NCBI RefSeq assembly: GCF_012939955.1
Contig: NZ_SPMY01000012.1
Coordinates: 1-34,554 of the forward strand
Direction: 5' to 3'
DNA: 34,554 bases
Source of the DNA: Candidatus Accumulibacter phosphatis
GTDB lineage: Bacteria; Pseudomonadota; Gammaproteobacteria; Burkholderiales; Rhodocyclaceae
How positions within the stretch are numbered: position 1 is the first letter of the stretch; each line of letters begins with the position of its first letter. The position numbers and the translations under genes were made by a program. Below, piece after piece: positions 16,956-25,520 of this stretch. Under the pieces are notes generated by a model. That model worked only from the letters and a program-made list of their open reading frames with translations, was not told the origin of the DNA and searched no databases.

Positions 16956-17840
16956 TCACCTTTGCGCTGCTGTCGCTGCCGCCGCCGGAAAACTATTCGT
17001 GCGTACCCAGTTCCGCCAGGTCGCGAACACCGTCGGGTTGAGCGCGGCGATCACCGAGCGGCGCCATACGTCTTCAGCGTCATAGTCGTCATTGGTCAGG
17101 GTGCACACCTGCCCACCGGATTCGCGCAGGATGAGGCTGCCAGCCGCGTAGTCCCAAAGCTTCTGGCCGCCGTGCAGATAGAGATCGAGGCGGCCGGCGG
17201 CGAGGTTGCACCAGTCGAGAGTCGAACTGCCGAAGTTGCGCTGTGAATAGAACGGCGGGTTGACGGCAATGCGATCTGCGAGTTGTTTCGGAATGCGCTT
17301 GAAGTCCACGCCGCCGACGGCGCGCCCGATGTCGGTGGTGACCTCGCGCAGCGGCAGGCGGCGGCCGTTAAGGTAGGCGCCGTTGCCTTCGCGGGCATAG
17401 AACATTTCGTCGGTGATAGGGTTGTAGGTCACCGCCAGACGTGTCCGCCGCGCGCGTATCCAGGCCACCGATACGGCGAAGAAGGGGAGGCCGTTGATAA
17501 AGTTGGTGGTGCCGTCGATCGGGTCGATGCACCACAAGCCATTGTCGTCGTTGCTGCCACCATGCCAAGCTTCGCGTTGCGTCGCTGCGGTCATTTCTTC
17601 GCCGATGATCGGGCAGTCGCGGATCTCCAGCAGGCGGCCATGCAGAAAGTGTTCGGCAGCCAGGTCGGCTTCCGAACAGAAGGAGCCGTCGTCCTTGCGC
17701 TGATCGTGAACCACGCGCAGGAAGCGCGGCATGATCTCGCGCTGCGCCACTTCGCGGACCTGAGCGACAACCGCGTCGAGCATCCGTTTGAGTTCGCTGT
17801 CAGCGACCGCCAGCCGGGCTGCGCTATCGATACTGTTCAT
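16956..17840 (-). CDS. Inositol monophosphatase family phosphatase
   Basis: A 294-residue Mg-dependent phosphatase of the IMPase/FBPase superfamily. Metal motifs are IIGEEM, WCIDPIDGTTNFINGLPFF (DPxDGT) and the C-terminal KLWDYAAGSLILRESGG (WDxAAG). These enzymes dephosphorylate inositol phosphate, PAP or histidinol phosphate (HisN). Because the his cluster here has no histidinol-phosphate phosphatase, HisN is a possible role, but family assignment by eye cannot decide. I chose ATG 17840; a TTG two codons upstream abuts the stop of the redoxin gene. It is probably co-transcribed with that gene, and convergent with the cysteine-synthase-like gene. Confidence 0.9.
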   Translation of the reverse strand: MNSIDSAARLAVADSELKRMLDAVVAQVREVAQREIMPRFLRVVHDQRKDDGSFCSEADLAAEHFLHGRLLEIRDCPIIGEEMTAATQREAWHGGSNDDNGLWCIDPIDGTTNFINGLPFFAVSVAWIRARRTRLAVTYNPITDEMFYAREGNGAYLNGRRLPLREVTTDIGRAVGGVDFKRIPKQLADRIAVNPPFYSQRNFGSSTLDWCNLAAGRLDLYLHGGQKLWDYAAGSLILRESGGQVCTLTNDDYDAEDVWRRSVIAALNPTVFATWRNWVRTNSFPAAAATAAQR

Positions 17841-17846
17841 CGTCAA

Positions 17847-18398
17847 TCAGGCGCGCCATTTGATCGAACAACCGATGCTGGCGACCTGTTCGCGCGGACC
17901 CTGTCCGGTCTCGGCGAGCATGCGCATTGCTTCCAGCAACTCGCGTCGAGCGTCCGCTGCTGCCGGCAGGCGACCGCTGGCGTCGAGACGGCCGCGGTAC
18001 TGCAGTTCCAGTTGGTCGTTGAAAGCAAAGAAGTCCGGCGTGCAAACGGCCGCGTAGCTGCGGGCGACGTCTTGCGTCGCGTCGTAGAGGTAGGGGAAAG
18101 AAAAGTTGAACTGGTGCGCCAGTTGCTGCATGTTTTCAAAGGAGTCCTCGGGGTATTCGCTGGGGTCGTTGCTCATGATCGCGGCGACGCCGATACCCAG
18201 CGACTGCACTTCGCGTGCGTCGCGACAGATGCGATCGATGATTGCCTTGACGTACGGACAGTGGTTACAGATGAACATCAACAGCAAGCCGTTCGGGCCA
18301 CGCAGCGAGTCGAGGCTGTGTCTTGAGCCCGTCGTGTCCTCGAGATCGAAGTCGACGGCCCGCCAGCCGAAGTCACACACCGGTGTATTGAGCGCCAT
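17847..18398 (-). CDS. Thioredoxin-fold redoxin (AhpC/TSA-type) protein
   Basis: A 183-residue thioredoxin-fold protein. After the N-terminal PVCDFGWRAVDFDLEDTTG stretch comes LLLMFICNHCPYVKAI, a CxxC with the HCPYVK surround of the redoxin/alkyl-hydroperoxide-reductase-like family. An insertion with DPSEYPEDSFENMQ follows, then the conserved cis-Pro region VCTPDFFAF. No signal peptide is visible, so it is likely cytosolic. ATG 18398 has GGAGG about 11 nt upstream, and the longer open frame upstream is not family-like. Its substrate is unknown. The inositol-phosphatase-like gene follows immediately. Confidence 0.88.
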   Translation of the reverse strand: MALNTPVCDFGWRAVDFDLEDTTGSRHSLDSLRGPNGLLLMFICNHCPYVKAIIDRICRDAREVQSLGIGVAAIMSNDPSEYPEDSFENMQQLAHQFNFSFPYLYDATQDVARSYAAVCTPDFFAFNDQLELQYRGRLDASGRLPAAADARRELLEAMRMLAETGQGPREQVASIGCSIKWRA

Positions 18399-18442
18399 GA
18401 CAAAACTGCCTCCAAAGAACGACCATCCAAAAGTTAAGCTTT

Positions 18443-18449
18443 TATAATA
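18443..18449. promoter_or_regulatory. -10-like TATAAT/TATTAT element between redoxin and rsmE
   Basis: TATAAT (18443-18448) lies only 3 nt before the rsmE ATG on the plus strand. Read on the minus strand, the same bases plus one give TATTAT, about 45 nt before the redoxin start. The latter is the better placed promoter; for rsmE it would imply an almost leaderless mRNA. No clear -35 is seen in either direction. Confidence 0.35.
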
Positions 18450-18451
18450 GC

Positions 18452-19217
18452 ATGGTGAATAATCCCCGTTTTCATTGCCCGATCCCGCTGGCGGTTGGCA
18501 GCAGCGCCGACTTGCCCGACCGCGTCGCACATCATGCGAGCAAGGTTTTGCGCCTGCGCAGCGGCGCTGCCTTGACGCTATTCACTGGCGCGGGGGGGGG
18601 AATATTCAGCGCGAATAGTGTCTGTTGAGCGTTCGCGAGTCAGCGTCGAGGTGCTCGGCTGGCTGCCTGTCGAGCGCGAATCGCCGCTTTCGATCACCCT
18701 GGTGCAGGCGCTGCAGGCGGGGGAGAAAATGGACCTGACGGTGCAGAAAGCCGTCGAGCTTGGCGTCCAGCGTATCGTACCGGTCATTTCGCGGCGCAGC
18801 GTGGTGCGCCTCGCTGATCAACGTGCCTTGCGTCGGCTCGAGCATTGGCGCGGGGTCGTCGCTGCCGCCTGCGAACAGTGCGGACGAAACAGTTTGCCGG
18901 AAGTCGTCGCGCCGGAGAGTGTTGACGATTGGCTGCAGCGCCGGCCCGAGTCGAATGTCTTGCGTCTGCTGCTGGCCCCGGCTGCCGGACGCTCCTTGAG
19001 CAGCGTGCCAGCACCACGCGCTGATGTGCGCATCGATCTGTTGATCGGCGCCGAGGGCGGGCTGGCGGCCGACGAAATGCAACGGGCGTCAGCTTGCGGT
19101 TTTTTGTCACTACGCCTCGGACCGCGTATTCTGCGCACCGAGACCGCTGGTTTGGCCGCTCTGGCGGCAATCCAGTTTTTGTGGGGTGACTTGAAGGAGG
19201 AGGTAACTAATGTTTGA
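18452..19217 (+). CDS. rsmE: 16S rRNA (uracil1498-N3)-methyltransferase, 1-nt frameshift
   Basis: RsmE methylates U1498 of 16S rRNA with SAM. ATG 18452 opens MVNNPRFHCPIPLAVG and continues through the PUA-like domain (VAHHASKVLRLRSG, LTLFTGAGG), then shifts at a run of nine G (18592-18600) and ends at a TGA at 18626-18628. With eight G it would read GAGGEYSARIVSVERSRVSV and join the frame that runs to 19217 (about 254 residues). That frame carries the SPOUT motifs EKMDLTVQKAVELGVQ, LLIGAEGGLAADEM and LSLRLGPRILRTETA. The end overlaps pap by 8 nt and carries its ribosome-binding site. A sequencing or assembly error in the G run is likely; a slippery tract is an alternative. Confidence 0.9.
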
Positions 19218-20784
19218 ATCGGCCGAGCTGGGACACAAGATCGACAAGGCAACCTACCGCGAGGAGGTGCCCCCGCTACGTGCGGCCCTGCTCGAAACGC
19301 AGGAGCTGTTGCGCGCCAATGGCAGCTTCCCGGTAATCATCCTCATCAGCGGCGTCGATGGGTCGGGCAAAGGTGACACGATCAATGCACTCTACGAGTG
19401 GATGGATCCGCGCTACCTGTCGACGCATGCTTTCTACGCGCCGACTGGCGAAGAAAAGGCGCGCCCGTCGATGTGGCGTTACTGGCGGGCGCTGCCCCGC
19501 AACGGACGCGTCGGGATTTTTTCTGGCTCCTGGTATTCGCACCCGATCGCCGAGCGCATCGCCAAGGAAATCACGGCCGCCGATTTCGACCAGAAGATGG
19601 ACCAGCTCAATCGTTTCGAGGCGATGCTGGTCAATGAGGGAGCTCTGGTCCTCAAATTCTGGATACACCTTGCAAAGGATGCACAGCAGGAGCGTCTGAA
19701 ATCAATCGAAGCGAATCCCCTGACCAAGTGGCGGGTGACCAAGGCCAGCTGGGACCGCCTGAAGACTTACGACAAGTTGCAGGAGGTTGCTGCTCACCTC
19801 CTGCGCACGACGAGCACTCCCGGCGCACCGTGGATCATCGTCGAGGGGACGGATGACCGTTACCGCTCGCTGACCGTCGGTAAGACCATACTCGAAGCGA
19901 TGCAGAAGCGCCTCGCCAACCAGCGCGTGGAGCCGATTTCGCCGGTGGCGTCGCCCTTGTCGCCGCGGATCGACCGTCTTGATGTGCTCAGCGCGCTTGA
20001 CCTCTCGCAAAGCCTGCCCAAAGACGTCTATTCGGCTGAGCTCGCCAGGTGGCAGGGGCGCCTGGCGGAATTGACGCGCCACCCGAAGTTCGCCAAACGC
20101 GCCTTGATTCTCGCTTTCGAGGGCTCGGATGCTGCCGGCAAGGGAGGAGCTATCCGCCGCGTGATGTCCGCCATGGATGCCCGCCAGTATCGAATCATCC
20201 CGGTCGCCGCACCAACCCAGGAGGAACTCGCCCATCCCTACCTGTGGCGTTTCTGGCGGCATATGCCGCGCCTCGGGCGGGTGACCATTTTCGACCGTAC
20301 CTGGTACGGCCGGGTGCTGGTGGAGCGGGTCGAAGGTTTCTGCAGCCAAGCCGACTGGTCACGCGCTTACGCCGAGATCAACGATTTCGAGCACGATATC
20401 AATCATGCTGGCGGCATTGTCATTAAGTTCTGGCTGCAGATCAGCAATGAGGAGCAACTCAAGCGCTTCGAGGGGCGCGCGGAGATCGAACACAAGCGTT
20501 TCAAGATTACCGAGGACGACTGGCGTAACCGTGAGAAAGCTGGGCCGTATCATGAGGCGGTCTGCGACATGATCGACCGCACCAGCTCTGGAACCGCTCC
20601 GTGGACGGTTGTCGAGGCCAATGACAAGTATTTTGCGCGTGTCAAGATCATCCGGACAATCTGCCAGCGTCTGGAGACGGAGTTGCAGGTCGAGCCGCTG
20701 AAGGAAGCGAAGGTCGCGAAGTCTTCGAAGGCCATGGAGGCGAAAGAGGACCAAGGCAGCGAGAAGGCGAAATCCTCGGAGTGA
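19210..20784 (+). CDS. pap: Two-domain polyphosphate:AMP phosphotransferase (PPK2 class II)
   Basis: PAP uses polyphosphate to phosphorylate AMP to ADP. The 524 residues hold two PPK2 domains, like Pseudomonas PA3455. The N-terminal one (about 30-255) has a changed P loop GVDGSGKGDT (about 48-57) and FSGSWYSHPI in place of the lid. The C-terminal one (about 285-500) has EGSDAAGKGGAI and FDRTWYGRVLVERVEGF, as in active PPK2. The C-terminal domain is therefore probably the catalytic one. A Lys/Glu-rich tail (about 495-524) follows. ATG 19210 is preceded by AAGGAGGAGG within the end of rsmE. argA starts one nucleotide after its stop. The gene fits the polyphosphate-accumulating lifestyle. Confidence 0.95.
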   Translation: MFESAELGHKIDKATYREEVPPLRAALLETQELLRANGSFPVIILISGVDGSGKGDTINALYEWMDPRYLSTHAFYAPTGEEKARPSMWRYWRALPRNGRVGIFSGSWYSHPIAERIAKEITAADFDQKMDQLNRFEAMLVNEGALVLKFWIHLAKDAQQERLKSIEANPLTKWRVTKASWDRLKTYDKLQEVAAHLLRTTSTPGAPWIIVEGTDDRYRSLTVGKTILEAMQKRLANQRVEPISPVASPLSPRIDRLDVLSALDLSQSLPKDVYSAELARWQGRLAELTRHPKFAKRALILAFEGSDAAGKGGAIRRVMSAMDARQYRIIPVAAPTQEELAHPYLWRFWRHMPRLGRVTIFDRTWYGRVLVERVEGFCSQADWSRAYAEINDFEHDINHAGGIVIKFWLQISNEEQLKRFEGRAEIEHKRFKITEDDWRNREKAGPYHEAVCDMIDRTSSGTAPWTVVEANDKYFARVKIIRTICQRLETELQVEPLKEAKVAKSSKAMEAKEDQGSEKAKSSE

Positions 20785-20785
20785 T

Positions 20786-22105
20786 ATGCCTGACGACTTG
20801 AGCTCTGCCCACTTCGTTAGCTGGTTCCGTTCGGTTGCGCCGTACGTCAATCTGTTTCGCGGCAAGACCTTTCTGATCGCCTTTGGTGGCAAGGCGATTG
20901 CCGGAACGCTGGCGCGTACCCTGGCCTACGACGTGAACCTCCTGGCGGCGCTTGGCGTCCGCCTGATTCTGGTTCACGGCGCACGGCCTCAGATCGAGGA
21001 ATTGCTCCGTCAGAAAGGACTGGAGTCGGTCTATCACGGTAACTATCGGGTGACCGACGACAGGGCTCTCGATTGCGCGATTGACGCGGTGGGTAGTATC
21101 TACGTCCGCATCGAGGCCCTGTTGTCACAGGGCCTCGCCGATACACCGATGGCCAACAGCACGATCCGGGTGGTCGGTGGCAACTTTGTCACCGCCCGGC
21201 CGGTTGGTGTGGTTGACGGCGTCGATCTGCAGCACTCGGGTCAGGTGCGCAAGGTCGATGGTGAAGGAATTCGTGCGCAGTTGGGTCTTGGCAATATCGT
21301 TCTCCTGTCATGCCTTGGCTCGAGCCCGACCGGCGAGATCTTCAACCTGTCCATGGAAGAGGTTGCCGAAGCGGTCGCCACCGCCTTGCCGGTCGACAAA
21401 CTCATCTTTCTTACCGACAGCCGTGGTGCGACCGACATCGACGGCGCGTTGCTCGACGAACTGACGGTGGACGCGGCCGAGCGACTGGTCAGTCTTGGCG
21501 AGTGGCTGTCGAGCGATCTGAAGCGCTACCTTCCCTGCGCGGTGCGCGCTGGACGTGCCGGTGTCCGCCGCGTGCACCTCATCGGCTACGACGAGGATGG
21601 CACGCTGCTGCGCGAACTATTTACGCGTGACGGCGTGGGCACGGTCATCAGCCGCGAATCGCTTGAAATCTTGCGCGACGCTCGTCCCGACGATATTGGT
21701 GGTCTGGTGGCGCTGATCGAGCCGCTCGAAGAAGAGGGCTCACTGGTCCGTCGTTCACGAGAGTTGCTGGAGCGCGAGATCTCGCGTTTCGCGGTCGTTG
21801 AGCACGACGGGGTGATCGTTGCCTGCGCGGCGCTTTATCCTTACGGTGCCGAGGAGGCTGAATTGGCTTGCGTGGCGGTGCATCCGCATTACCGCCGTTG
21901 GGGTTACGGCGCGCTCCTGATCAAGCGTATCGAGGCCAGGGCGTCGGCTTTGGGAGTCAAGCGGCTGTTTGTGCTGACGACGGTGACTTCGCAGTGGTTC
22001 CGGGAGCGTGGCTTCGTCCTGCGCCAGATCGATCAATTGCCGGCCGAGAAGCGGCTGGTCTATAACCTGCAGCGTCGTTCCAAGGTACTGATCAAATATC
22101 TCTAG
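20786..22105 (+). CDS. argA: Amino-acid N-acetyltransferase (N-acetylglutamate synthase)
   Basis: ArgA acetylates glutamate with acetyl-CoA, the first step of arginine synthesis. The 439 residues are a fusion of an amino acid kinase-like domain (about 20-280, starting [17 protein letters not shown], with [13 protein letters not shown] and [15 protein letters not shown]-type segments) and a GNAT acetyltransferase domain (about 290-439, [18 protein letters not shown] as the acetyl-CoA loop). This is the classical bacterial form that is feedback inhibited by arginine. It follows pap after a single base and is thus translationally close-coupled. It ends with KVLIKYL. Confidence 0.96.
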   Translation: MPDDLSSAHFVSWFRSVAPYVNLFRGKTFLIAFGGKAIAGTLARTLAYDVNLLAALGVRLILVHGARPQIEELLRQKGLESVYHGNYRVTDDRALDCAIDAVGSIYVRIEALLSQGLADTPMANSTIRVVGGNFVTARPVGVVDGVDLQHSGQVRKVDGEGIRAQLGLGNIVLLSCLGSSPTGEIFNLSMEEVAEAVATALPVDKLIFLTDSRGATDIDGALLDELTVDAAERLVSLGEWLSSDLKRYLPCAVRAGRAGVRRVHLIGYDEDGTLLRELFTRDGVGTVISRESLEILRDARPDDIGGLVALIEPLEEEGSLVRRSRELLEREISRFAVVEHDGVIVACAALYPYGAEEAELACVAVHPHYRRWGYGALLIKRIEARASALGVKRLFVLTTVTSQWFRERGFVLRQIDQLPAEKRLVYNLQRRSKVLIKYL

Positions 22106-22202
22106 CTTTTTCCCGTGTCTTCCGCCGGGTCCGCGGGGCTGGCGGGGACGCATAACGTTTGGCGCTGCGGATTTTCCGCGGCGTGTTCAAGGAGTGGGTT
22201 GC

Positions 22203-22475
22203 ATGGCAAGAATGGTTAACTGCATCAAGCTCGGTCGTGAGGCTGAAGGTCTTGATTTTCCTCCTTATCCGGGCGAACTGGGCAAGCGCATTTATGAACA
22301 GGTTTCCCAGGAAGCGTGGCAGCAATGGGTTCGCATGCAGACCATGATCATTAACGAGAATCGCCTCAATCTTGCCGATGCTGCACACCGCAAGTACCTG
22401 GCGGAGCAGTTGGAGAGGCATTTTTTTGGCAGCGGGGCCGACGCCGTTCAGGGTTACGTACCGCCCAAGCCGTAA
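22203..22475 (+). CDS. yggX: Fe(II)-trafficking protein YggX
   Basis: YggX is a small cytosolic protein that protects iron-sulfur clusters from oxidation and limits free iron. The 90-residue product has the family N-terminus [27 protein letters not shown] with the conserved Cys, and [21 protein letters not shown] and [20 protein letters not shown] 22203 is 8 nt after AAGGAG; a GTG at 22194 is too close to it. It lies 97 bp after argA. The dispersed repeat copy C begins 4 nt after its stop codon. Confidence 0.95.
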   Translation: MARMVNCIKLGREAEGLDFPPYPGELGKRIYEQVSQEAWQQWVRMQTMIINENRLNLADAAHRKYLAEQLERHFFGSGADAVQGYVPPKP

Positions 22476-22478
22476 TTT

Positions 22479-22641
22479 GAAAGTCGCGTAGGCGACTCGC
22501 GAACCTCGCTTCTCCCCGTGCGGGACAAGGGCCGGGGTGAGACGGGGAATTCTGGGCGCATGCGCCCAGCCCGTCGAACGATTCCGGCGTGCAAGCCGGA
22601 ATGCGCACGGCAAGTGAAGAGAGGGGCAGTCATGACCGTCA
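22479..22641 (+). repeat. Dispersed intergenic repeat, copy C (expanded)
   Basis: It starts with the hairpin AGTCGC-GTAG-GCGACT (22482-22497), has the CTTCTCCC/GGGACAAG hairpin with one mismatch, and ends at GTCATGACC (22629-22637) then GTCA, whose TCA is the rpiA stop. The middle is longer than in other copies: a perfect 16-bp palindrome (22553-22568, TGGGCGCATGCGCCCA) and a hairpin ATTCCGGC/GCCGGAAT (22581-22602). It fills the gap between the convergent yggX and rpiA. Confidence 0.8.
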
Positions 22642-23307
22642 GTTCGCGGTCAGAGTCTGCACCCCGTTCGCCGTAGCGAGCAGACAGACATCGGCCGGGC
22701 GCTGGGCGAACAGGCCGTTGCTCACCACGCCGACGATCTGGTTGATCCGCGCTTCGAGCGCCGTGGCGTCAACGATTGCTAGTCCCTTGACGTCGACGAT
22801 CAGATTGCCGTTGTCGGTGACAAAGCCCTCGCGCAGCGTGGGCGTACCGCCAATCGCTGCCAGTTGGCGTCGGACGTGGCCGAGGGCCATCGGAATGACC
22901 TCAACCGGCAGCGGGAATTGGCCGAGCACCGCTACCAGTTTGCTGCCATCGGCAATGCAGACGAATTTCGTTGCTACCGCGGCGACGATTTTTTCACGGG
23001 TCAGTGCGCCACCCCCGCCCTTGATCATCTGTAGTGCGGCGTTGATCTCGTCGGCACCGTCCACGTAGACCGGGATGGCGTCCACCTTGTCGAGATCGAA
23101 GACCGGGATGCCGTGGCCTTCGAGTCGCTGGCGGCTGGCTTCGGAACTGGCCACGGCACCGCGGATTCGGTGCTGAATCCGGGCCAGCTCATCAATAAAG
23201 CAATTGGCGGTTGATCCCGTTCCGACGCCGACAATTTCGCCGTCCACCAGGTAGGCAAGGGCAGCGCGGGCGACGGCTTTCTTCAGTTCGTCCTGGGTCA
23301 GGGTCAT
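22639..23307 (-). CDS. rpiA: Ribose-5-phosphate isomerase A
   Basis: RpiA interconverts ribose 5-phosphate and ribulose 5-phosphate, supplying PRPP for the histidine and nucleotide pathways. The 222-residue protein has [16 protein letters not shown], the [20 protein letters not shown] block with catalytic Asp/Glu, [17 protein letters not shown] and [11 protein letters not shown] 23307 gives [13 protein letters not shown] and has an upstream GGAG; the 50 earlier codons in frame are not family-like. Its stop codon overlaps the end of repeat copy C. It is divergent from dgkA. Confidence 0.96.
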   Translation of the reverse strand: MTLTQDELKKAVARAALAYLVDGEIVGVGTGSTANCFIDELARIQHRIRGAVASSEASRQRLEGHGIPVFDLDKVDAIPVYVDGADEINAALQMIKGGGGALTREKIVAAVATKFVCIADGSKLVAVLGQFPLPVEVIPMALGHVRRQLAAIGGTPTLREGFVTDNGNLIVDVKGLAIVDATALEARINQIVGVVSNGLFAQRPADVCLLATANGVQTLTAN

Positions 23308-23512
23308 TGCTAGGCTCCGCCTTTCAGTGTGTGCGTGGATTGATCGATAGAAGGACGGATGCTTGAATTGGGCGGCATTGTAGCGAAGCGCCGCCAGTGA
23401 TGACAGTGTCGGCTGCTGCCTGAGCACAGTGAGCGTCGGAGCGTCAATGTCAGCAATCACCGGCGGCGCCGGTATACTGGCCGTTCATCGCCTCAGGGCA
23501 GGGGGAAAAGCT

Positions 23513-23887
23513 GTGCTTGACGAAAGTCCGTTCAAGGGGAAAACCGGTTTGCTGCGGGTCTGGAACGCTTTCCACTATTCCTTGGCGGGGCTGCGCGCTG
23601 CCTATCTTGCCGAGGATGCTTTTCGCCAGGAAGTGCTGCTCGCCGCGCTGCTGATACCGCTGGCTTGCTTCGTGGCACCCGATGGCGTCGGCCGAGCGCT
23701 GATGGTCGGGAGTGTGTTGCTGGTGCTGATCGTCGAACTGCTCAACTCGGCGATCGAGGCAACCGTGGACCGTATTTCATTCGACCGTCACCCCCTGGCC
23801 AAGCGCGCCAAGGATATTGGCAGTGCAGCGGTCCTGCTGGCCTTGCTCAATGTCCTCGCCGTCTGGGTTTGCGTGCTGATCGGTTGA
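23513..23887 (+). CDS. dgkA: Diacylglycerol kinase
   Basis: DgkA is a small trimeric inner-membrane kinase that phosphorylates diacylglycerol left over from osmoregulated glucan synthesis. The 124-residue protein has three hydrophobic segments and the family motifs YSLAGLRAAYLAEDAFRQE, VLIVELLNSAIEATVDRIS (catalytic Glu/Asn) and AKRAKDIGSAAVLLA. I chose GTG 23513, just after a GGGGGA ribosome-binding site, because it yields the usual length. A TATACT -10-like element (23473-23478) lies upstream. It is convergent with ftsX. Confidence 0.93.
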   Translation: MLDESPFKGKTGLLRVWNAFHYSLAGLRAAYLAEDAFRQEVLLAALLIPLACFVAPDGVGRALMVGSVLLVLIVELLNSAIEATVDRISFDRHPLAKRAKDIGSAAVLLALLNVLAVWVCVLIG

Positions 23888-23892
23888 GTGCT

Positions 23893-23917
23893 CGCCAGGG
23901 CTTGCTGCTTCCTGGCG
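23893..23917. terminator. Hairpin between convergent dgkA and ftsX
   Basis: CGCCAGG (23893-23899) pairs with CCTGGCG (23911-23917) around an 11-nt loop, 5 nt after the dgkA stop. There is no T run on either strand, so a terminator role is only possible. Confidence 0.25.
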
Positions 23918-23934
23918 TGGCGCCAGCGCGGCAG

Positions 23935-24834
23935 TTAGCTGATGCGCCGCAGGTGGATCAGCGCCGAGATCTTGGCCCCCAGCCAACCGAGGCCACCGCC
24001 GATCGCTGTCAGGGCGACGATATCGGTGGTCGACAAGCCCTGCAAGGTGAAAGTCCCACCATAGAGCTGGGCCAGTTCGGCGACCGGAGGGGTCAGGAAA
24101 TAGCTGCCGGTGCCGACCAGTAGCGCTGCGCAGAGGCCGCCGAGAGCTCCTTGCAGCATGCCGAAGTAGTGCAACGGGCGCTGGATGTAGCTATTCGTCG
24201 CGCCGATCAATTTGGCGACTTCGATTTCGGCCGCTTGGGCAAGGATTTGCAGGCGAATGGTGTTGAAGGTGATGGCCACCAGGGCGCCGGCAAAGAGCAC
24301 GGCGAGCAATACGACGATCAGTTTTCCGAGGCGAAGCAGTGCGTCCAGGCGTTTGACCCACGCCGAGTCGAGCTGGACGTGCGCCACTTTCGGCCAGTTG
24401 GCGAAAGTCTTTGCGAGTAGTTCGAGAGATTCGGGCTGCGCGTCTGCGGGGGTGACGACAAAGGCGTCCGGGAGGGGGTTTTTCGGCAGGCTGCCAATGA
24501 TTTCGGTCATTCCCGCGGATTCCCGCAGGCGTATGAGCGCCTCGTTGCGAGGAACGTAGCGCCAGCTTCCCGGCTTGGCCTGCTGCAGCCGCAACTCGAT
24601 TTCGGCAACCTCGGGCTGGCCGGCCTCGAGCGTCAGGAAGATGCTGATCTGCTGCACGCCCGGGGTGTCGCCGGCGACGGCACGGAGGTTTTCGATTGCC
24701 AACCAGCCGGCGGTCGGCAGAGTCAGTGCGACCCCGATCACCAGCAAGGACAGCAGCGTGTTCAGCGGCGCACCGAACAGGCGACGCAGTGCGTCGCGTA
24801 TCGCGGTCAGGTGTTGTACCAGCCAGGTGGTCAC
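23935..24834 (-). CDS. ftsX: Cell division protein FtsX
   Basis: FtsX is the membrane subunit of the FtsEX ABC-like complex that controls septal murein hydrolases. The 299-residue product has an N-terminal cytosolic start, a first membrane helix (about 25-45), and a periplasmic loop (VQQISIFLTLEAGQPEVAEIE). Three C-terminal hydrophobic segments follow, with the FtsX motif EIEVAKLIGATNSYIQRP. GTG 24834 overlaps the ftsE stop (GTGA), giving coupled translation; the listed upstream ATG would lie inside ftsE. This is the last gene of ftsY-ftsE-ftsX. Confidence 0.93.
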   Translation of the reverse strand: MTTWLVQHLTAIRDALRRLFGAPLNTLLSLLVIGVALTLPTAGWLAIENLRAVAGDTPGVQQISIFLTLEAGQPEVAEIELRLQQAKPGSWRYVPRNEALIRLRESAGMTEIIGSLPKNPLPDAFVVTPADAQPESLELLAKTFANWPKVAHVQLDSAWVKRLDALLRLGKLIVVLLAVLFAGALVAITFNTIRLQILAQAAEIEVAKLIGATNSYIQRPLHYFGMLQGALGGLCAALLVGTGSYFLTPPVAELAQLYGGTFTLQGLSTTDIVALTAIGGGLGWLGAKISALIHLRRIS

Positions 24835-25520
24835 GGCGTGACCCCGTCGGTGGAGGGCGTGCACAGTGGCTCACTCATCTGGCCCTGGTCGAGGCGCAGA
24901 ATCCTTGGATTGAGCCGAGCCATGAGTAGCGGGTCGTGGGTGGCGATGACGACGGTTACCCCGACCTGCTGAAAAGCGCGAAAGATCTCAAGGATTTCGA
25001 TCGCCGAAGCGGCGTCCAGGTTGGCCGTGGGCTCGTCGGCGAGAATGACCGCCGGGCGATTGACCACCGCGCGGGCAATCGCCAGGCGCTGCTGCTCGCC
25101 GCCGGAGAGGGTGATCGGAAATGCTTTCGCGCGGTTGGGCAGGCCGACCTTGGCGAGTGCCGCCTGTGCGCGGCGTGGCGCATCCTTGACCGGGTGGCCG
25201 ACGATCGACAGTGGCAAGAGCACGTTGTCGAGCACGGTACGGTCGAAGAGCAGCTTGCGATCCTGAAAAATGAGGCCCAGTTTGCGGCGCAGGTAGGGAA
25301 TGGCGTTCCTGCGCAGGGCTGCCAGATTCTGGCCGTTGATCACGATGCTCCCCGAGGTCGGCCGCTCGATGGCTGCCAGCAGCTTGAACAGCGTCGATTT
25401 TCCGGCGCCCGAATGCCCGGTCAGGAAGACCATTTCCCCGGCGGTGATCTCGAAGCTCACGTTCTTGAGCGCTTCGTGACCTTCAGGGTAGCGTTTGGTG
25501 ACGGCGTTGGCAGTAATCAC
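24831..25520 (-). CDS. ftsE: Cell division ATP-binding protein FtsE
   Basis: FtsE is the ATPase of FtsEX. The 229-residue ABC protein has Walker A (TGHSGAGKSTLF, about 35-46), the Q loop (LIFQDRKLL), the signature LSGGEQQRLAIAR, Walker B (AVILADEPTANLD) and the H loop (VVIATHDPLL). The family-typical ITANAVTKRYPEGHEALKNVSF starts it. Its ATG overlaps the ftsY stop (ATGA), and its own stop overlaps the GTG of ftsX. The C-terminal 20 residues are a variable extension. Confidence 0.96.
   Translation of the reverse strand: MITANAVTKRYPEGHEALKNVSFEITAGEMVFLTGHSGAGKSTLFKLLAAIERPTSGSIVINGQNLAALRRNAIPYLRRKLGLIFQDRKLLFDRTVLDNVLLPLSIVGHPVKDAPRRAQAALAKVGLPNRAKAFPITLSGGEQQRLAIARAVVNRPAVILADEPTANLDAASAIEILEIFRAFQQVGVTVVIATHDPLLMARLNPRILRLDQGQMSEPLCTPSTDGVTP

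Noticed and set aside
18592-18600. Programmed or phase-variable frameshifting of rsmE
   Set aside because: Not excluded, but four other conserved genes have similar single-base breaks, and RsmE is not a surface or contingency gene, so error is more likely.
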